Positions 59,461 to 64,000 of a DNA stretch of 64,000 nt are shown one piece after another. Position numbers and translations under genes: made by a program. Within the stretch, counting starts at the first letter, position 1. Every line of letters begins with the position of its first letter. The DNA is from Colocasia esculenta (taxonomy: Eukaryota; Streptophyta; Magnoliopsida; Alismatales; Araceae), in NCBI GenBank assembly GCA_014218235.1, contig CM024753.1, positions 5,952,001 to 6,016,000 of the forward strand, written 5' to 3'. A model generated the notes under the pieces. It did not search any database. It was not told where the DNA came from and saw only the letters and a program-made list of their open reading frames with translations.

Positions 59461-59620
59461 GGACTGATACGGCAGGACCGATCCGGCAGGACCGATCCGG
59501 CAGGGCCCTTTCCGTATCACTGCTACAGTACCCCTGCCGTTTCACCCTGGCAGATTGGCCCTTGCCGATTCGCCCTTGCCGTATCATTTTGGCTGCCGAA
59601 TCGCTTTGTCTGCTGAATAG
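59461..59620. repeat. CCGTATC/GATACGG-rich tail of the array
   Basis: Short words GATACGGCAG, GATCCGGCAG (twice in a row), CCGTATCAC, CTTGCCGATTCG and CTTGCCGTATC recur irregularly. They share the core of the inverted motif in the monomers. Confidence 0.7.
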
Positions 59621-60520
59621 AATGGGTTTTGCATGATGATGCTTGAACATTCAAGTGACCAAATGGCTTCAGACCATCAAAGCATGTCAAATTTCTCGCA
59701 TTAACCAAATGGAAAATTTACGTAATAAATAAAAAAATATAAATAAATGAGCATGCAAATTGACTTTTAAAAAGATGAAGATGCACATATACATCTAAAT
59801 CTCTTTCAAAATTAACTGCAATCCTGTAGTTTTATTTTGCGCCTTCTATCGGATGTCCCGACTTAGGTCATAAGACCTTCTATTCTGGCGATTAATCAAG
59901 GGTTTTCTCTTTCTAAAAGAGATGTAATTAACGTCGTTGCGCTCAGGCAACGGCGGGATCTTGGTCCAGGACCCGACACTCACTTTCGTTTGACGAAGTC
60001 AAACGGTGCGCACAATAGACCTAAGGCCCTCCGACTCTCGGAGGCAGACCATTCATTGTCACCTCGGTGACTGGCACGCCCGCGCTGTGCGAATTGTGGA
60101 TTCATCTCACGTCACCATTGCTCGTGTAGCATTCGATGAGACTTGGGTTCGCAATACGCATGCATCCATGAGAACATGAGACAACATGATAAAAGAGAAC
60201 TTATGAATTTTTTTTTAAAATTCTATTTCCACAAACCCTTTAGTTGATCAGGCTTTGTGGGTTCTGCTTTATGGGGTTTGACATGACCCACTAATGTCGT
60301 TGGGAGTACGCAAACTAATAATATGAGATACTCACTACAACAATTTCATCACCTACATTACATGACCAAATGCTTCAAAGTTGTCACCAATGGAACCCAC
60401 GTGTGGGGTCCTGTCGACCACTTCAGTCTTCACCCTTTTTTGCCACACAGAAAACTGGAGTTTTTCAACACATATACATGGCAAAAACTTTGTTAAGTTT
60501 GAAATGAAAAGGGCGATAAG
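59621..60520. other. Unclassified repeat-like DNA after the array
   Basis: No gene is seen. 59840-60130 is moderately GC-rich with phrases such as GGCGGGATCTTGGTCCAGGA and has the look of a retroelement non-coding region. I cannot assign it. Confidence 0.3.
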
Positions 60521-60529
60521 AACTAAAAA

Positions 60530-61777
60530 GGGATCTTTTACATAATTTGTTTAAAAATATTTTCACAAATATATCTATGTATAATATATTTACAAATATA
60601 TACTTCTCACTTATACTGATTCAGCATAACTTACACATTTTTTCTACGACTTACATATTTTTTCTGTAACTTACACAATTTTAGTGTAACTTACCCTGAT
60701 TTAGTATAACTTACACACATAGAAAGTGTGTAAATTATATTGAGTTAGTGTAAGCTGCAAACGAAGAGTGTAAGCTGCAGATAGGGCTACCAATGGATAT
60801 CCAAAATCCGATATTTCAATTTGTTTTTGTAATTTTTATAGGATTCAGAACTCCGGTAAAATAGATCCGATAACTTATAAGATTCCGAATCGAATTTTCG
60901 AATCTTATAAGATGCGGAAATAGAAACAAGTATTTTTGAATCCACAAATCCGATTCTGAATCCGATTCATTTAACTGAAGAAACAATTACATCTTTCCCT
61001 AAATATTTGATGTCAATTGTAGACATGGTAGTGTTATCATGACTTACATATTTTATTTTATAAGAGATTGTAATAAAGATGGAAAGAATGTGATCGGTGA
61101 ATGAAGTTATGTGTTAGATTTAGTGTTGTATTAGTTATTATATACTATAAGTTGTAGTTGAGACTATATAATTTATGGATTGATGAAATTTACATTTTAA
61201 ATTATGTGATTTTAGTTTATAGATCCTATCATTCTTATACATTGTGGATCTTTGAATTTGTGATGGTTATCTAAATATTTTTATAGTATGAATTAATAGA
61301 TTGATCTAAAATTTTATAATTTGAGATTATAAATCTAGACATCCATATAATTTGTGCATATGAATTGTTTATATTTTTCAAAATATTATTACAATGTAGA
61401 TTAATATATTTACATTTAAAGTTGTATGATTTGAATATGTTGATCTACTAATTCTATGTTGATGTCACATAGATATTTTTGAATTATCGATTTTAGATCT
61501 GATTCTATTTTCAATTTTTGTTAAAAGTGAAAATAGATGCAGAAACGGAAACACTCATTTTTTATTCTGATTCTATTTTCGATACTTCTTATAAGATGCG
61601 AAAATAGAAACACCTATTTTCGATTCCGTATTTGACTCGTTGTCAACCCTAGATGTCGAGAAAGAGTGTAAGTTACGTTGAATCAATGTAAGTGGGAGAG
61701 ATAATTTTGTAATATATTAGATCTAGATATATTTGTGTAAATATTTTTTAAAATAAAATTACTTAAAAATATTTCCC
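60530..61777. mobile_element. Mutator-like MITE, 1.25 kb, probably with a nested insertion
   Basis: A perfect 9-bp duplication AACTAAAAA flanks it (60521-60529 and 61778-61786). Terminal repeats of about 110 bp: GGGATCTTTTACATAATTTG at the left and, reversed, GGGAAATATTTTTAAGTAAT, both continuing through CACAAATATATCTA and CAACGTAACTTACAC/CAGCATAACTTACAC. The centre (about 60787-61651) has its own ends TAGGGCTACCAATGG and, reversed, TAGGGTTGACAACGA. It also has internal TCCGATTC/TTATAAGATGCG repeats in inverted order, suggesting a second element inside. Confidence 0.8.
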
Positions 61778-62058
61778 AACTAAAAACGGTCGTATACATT
61801 TTTTTCTCAAGAAATATATTTATATGTTCCAAATTAAGGATGTCTTGCCTATTCATTTAAATGGGAGTTTTTTTTTCTCTCAGTATAAAAAACATCATTT
61901 TATTTCCTGTTCTAATGTGAATACATATTCCAAAAAGATGAACTCAATTAACAGATACAAGCTCATCACGCTGGAATTGGAATTAGCTAGGCGACATACT
62001 AAAGCGACGGCGAGTCGGCGACCCCTTCGCAAACGCCAAAGTACTAAATATATGCGAC

Positions 62059-63583
62059 CTAAATCTTCCGACGATGGGTGATGCGCGCCCGCAGCGGAAC
62101 CTTCATCACTGTCGTGAACTCGAACTTCTCAGTCAGATCAACCTCTTCCCCGTCGACCGGCTTCCACTCGAATGCCCTCACCAGGTTGGCGACGAAGTAC
62201 TCGAGATGGAGCATGGACAGCCCTATCCCCGGGCAAATCCTCCTCCCCGCCCCGAATGGCATCATCTTCACCTCCCTGCTCCCCGTTATGTCCGCGTCCG
62301 CCCCTTCGCCTCCGGGCAGGAACCTCTCCGGCCGGAACTCCATGGGCTCCTTCCACGTCTTCGCGTCCCAGTTGATGTCCGCCACCGCGAAGTTGATGGT
62401 CGCGTCCTTGGGTATCACGTAGCCATCCAGGGAGAACTCCTCCGTTACGGCGTGGGGCAGCACGGAGTGCGCCGGCGGGTGCCGCCGGAGTCCCTCCATG
62501 ACTACCGCCTTGAGGTACGTGAATTTGTGTAGGTCCTCCTCCCGGATCTCTTGATCACCTTCTCCGAGCACCCCGTTGATCTCGTTCACGATCCTCTCCT
62601 GCACGTCCTGGTGCTTCACCACGTTCGCCATGATCCACTGCAGCGCCGTCGAGGTGGTGTCCGTGCCGGCGTTGAGGAACTCGGAGCAGAGGGAGATGAT
62701 GTCCTCCTCGTCGAGCTTTCTGTTGTTTTCTTCCGGCAGCTCCAGGTCGAGGAGGGAATCCACGTACGAGAAGTGGAAGCTGTTCTCGCTGGGCGCGCGC
62801 CCCGCTGCCATCTGCTCCCGGCGCGCTCTTATCAGAGGGACGTAGATCTCCCTCTGCCGCTGGCGCAGCTCCAGCAGCTTTCTCCACCTCCCTCTGAACA
62901 CGTACTTGGCGAACTTGGGCATGAAGGCGAAGACGTTGAGTTTGCCGACGAACATGAGCAGGTCCCGCTGCGCTTTCTCAATATCGACGACGGCCTTCTC
63001 GTCGAGCTTCTCGCCGAGCACACATGAGGACGAGCAGACAGAACATGGCGTACTGGAAACTCTCCATGACGACCACAGTGCCTTCACCGGAGTCCGCGCG
63101 GGCACGGAGCTTGTCGAGGAGGATGCTGAGGACCCACTCGCGGGCATGCGCATATGTCTTGATGCGCGAAGGGTGAAGGATCTCCGACATCAGGTTGCGG
63201 CGGAGGAGGCGCCATAGGGGCCCGTAGCCCGCGGTGTTGATGTTGTGCTGGTCCCTGCTAATGAGGCGGATGCCGGCGAAGGGTGTGGGGCGGTTGGCGA
63301 AGACGGCGCCGTGCTGGACGAGCAGCTTGTGGGCGAGCTCCCGGTCTGTGACCATGACGGTGGGGCGGGAGCCGACGTGGTAGGTGACGATGGGGCCGTA
63401 CTTGTCACGCAGCTCACGGTGGACGAACTCGAAGTCGGAGACGGGGCGGGTGAGCCATAAGAGGTTGCCCACGATGGGGAAGGCCGGCGGCCCGGGCGGT
63501 AGCAGCCGCCTCTTCCGGCGCAGGACAAGGACGAGTGAGCAGCATAGAAGCAGGCTGAGGAAGGCAACTTCGCAGATCTCCAT
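62059..63583 (-). CDS. CYP89A-like: Cytochrome P450, CYP89A-type, with one frame break after the N-terminal third
   Basis: ER-membrane monooxygenase of the same subfamily as the gene at 50092-51667; substrate unknown. Start MEICEVAFLSLLLCCSLVLV gives a membrane anchor, followed by LLPPGPPAFPIVGNLLW, GSRPTVMVTD, AGYGPLWRLLRRNLMSEILH and AMFCLLVLMC. Directly after that Cys there is one surplus base (near 63019): relatives continue with GEKLDE, and the next frame reads LGEKLDEKAVVDIEK. Allowing for it, the product is 507 residues. Later landmarks: SEFLNAGTDTT (305-310), ExxR in VMEGLRRHPP (363-366), FRPERF (418-421), haem loop PFGAGRRICPG with Cys near 450. As written the protein ends soon after the shift (about 201 codons). 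Single exon, GC-rich. Confidence 0.9.
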
Positions 63584-64000
63584 GTTTACAGTGAAAAGTA
63601 TTGACTCGCCGTGATTGGCCCGGAGAAATGTGAAGAAATGTGGACAACTAAATGAATGGAGGGATCATTGATGGGGCAATGACGCAGGCAGTGATGTAAT
63701 AAGAGAGAGAGACAGAGAACTTGAATCATGTCCACTACTTCTTTCCTATTCCCTTGTCCAGACTCCAGACACGTCGGTCGTTTGAAAGCAACCGCATGCC
63801 AAGAGTTAGATTCCCAACGGCCTAATTTAGTGCCGTCCAAAAAAAAGGTTATAAAGATGAATTGTCCTCCAAAAATTTTATTAGTTGAAAGAAAAAAAAG
63901 AGAGATTTTGTCACAACTCTAAACAATAAAATTATTTAGAGGGAAATCTGTAAATATTTCTCCATATTTTTACATAATACTTGGCGAACAAGGAACAAAA
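63584..64000 (-). promoter_or_regulatory. Upstream region of the second P450 gene
   Basis: No further gene. Moderately AT-rich, with a GA tract at 63700-63715. I do not see a convincing TATA box close to the ATG. Confidence 0.3.

Overview
This window is nuclear DNA of a flowering plant, most likely a monocot. The genes carry spliceosomal GT-AG introns, the coding exons are GC-rich while the intergenic DNA is AT-rich, and most of the sequence is transposon-derived. I cannot name the species from sequence alone. A non-grass monocot is my guess, not a finding.

Layout. 1-4200: decayed Ty3/gypsy DNA (primer-binding site, gag, zinc knuckle, start of protease). 5599-8404 (+): GTL2-like trihelix transcription factor, two exons. 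8405-17150: intergenic DNA with a SINE, two abutting MITEs and a 2.16-kb Mutator-like element filled with internal tandem repeats. 17334-30666 (+): sphingoid long-chain base kinase (LCBK2-like), twelve exons, with an 8.3-kb fourth intron holding an LTR retrotransposon and several MITEs. 33355-35700 (-): BYPASS1 (BPS1)-like gene, tail-to-tail with the kinase, with one intron in its leader. 35750-50090: repeats, including a complete but non-autonomous gypsy element (43591-47971), two SINEs and several MITEs. 50092-51667 (-) and 62059-63583 (-): two CYP89A-type cytochrome P450 genes, apparently tandem duplicates. Between them lie nested DNA transposons, an ARM-repeat (PUB38-41-like) pseudogene, a satellite array of about 164-bp monomers (56642-59460) and another Mutator-like MITE.

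The genes are unrelated in function, so this is an ordinary plant gene neighbourhood and not a pathway cluster; only the two P450s belong together. Three of the four intact-looking loci (LCBK2 and both P450s) have exactly one single-nucleotide frame break in an otherwise open reading frame. That pattern suggests either draft-assembly indels or very recent loss of function.

The most distinctive material is repetitive: a satellite with an alternating A/B higher-order pattern, a small set of Mutator-like MITEs flanked by 9-bp duplications that reuse the same target word, and three SINE copies with their own target-site duplications. I did not find tRNA, rRNA or CRISPR features.
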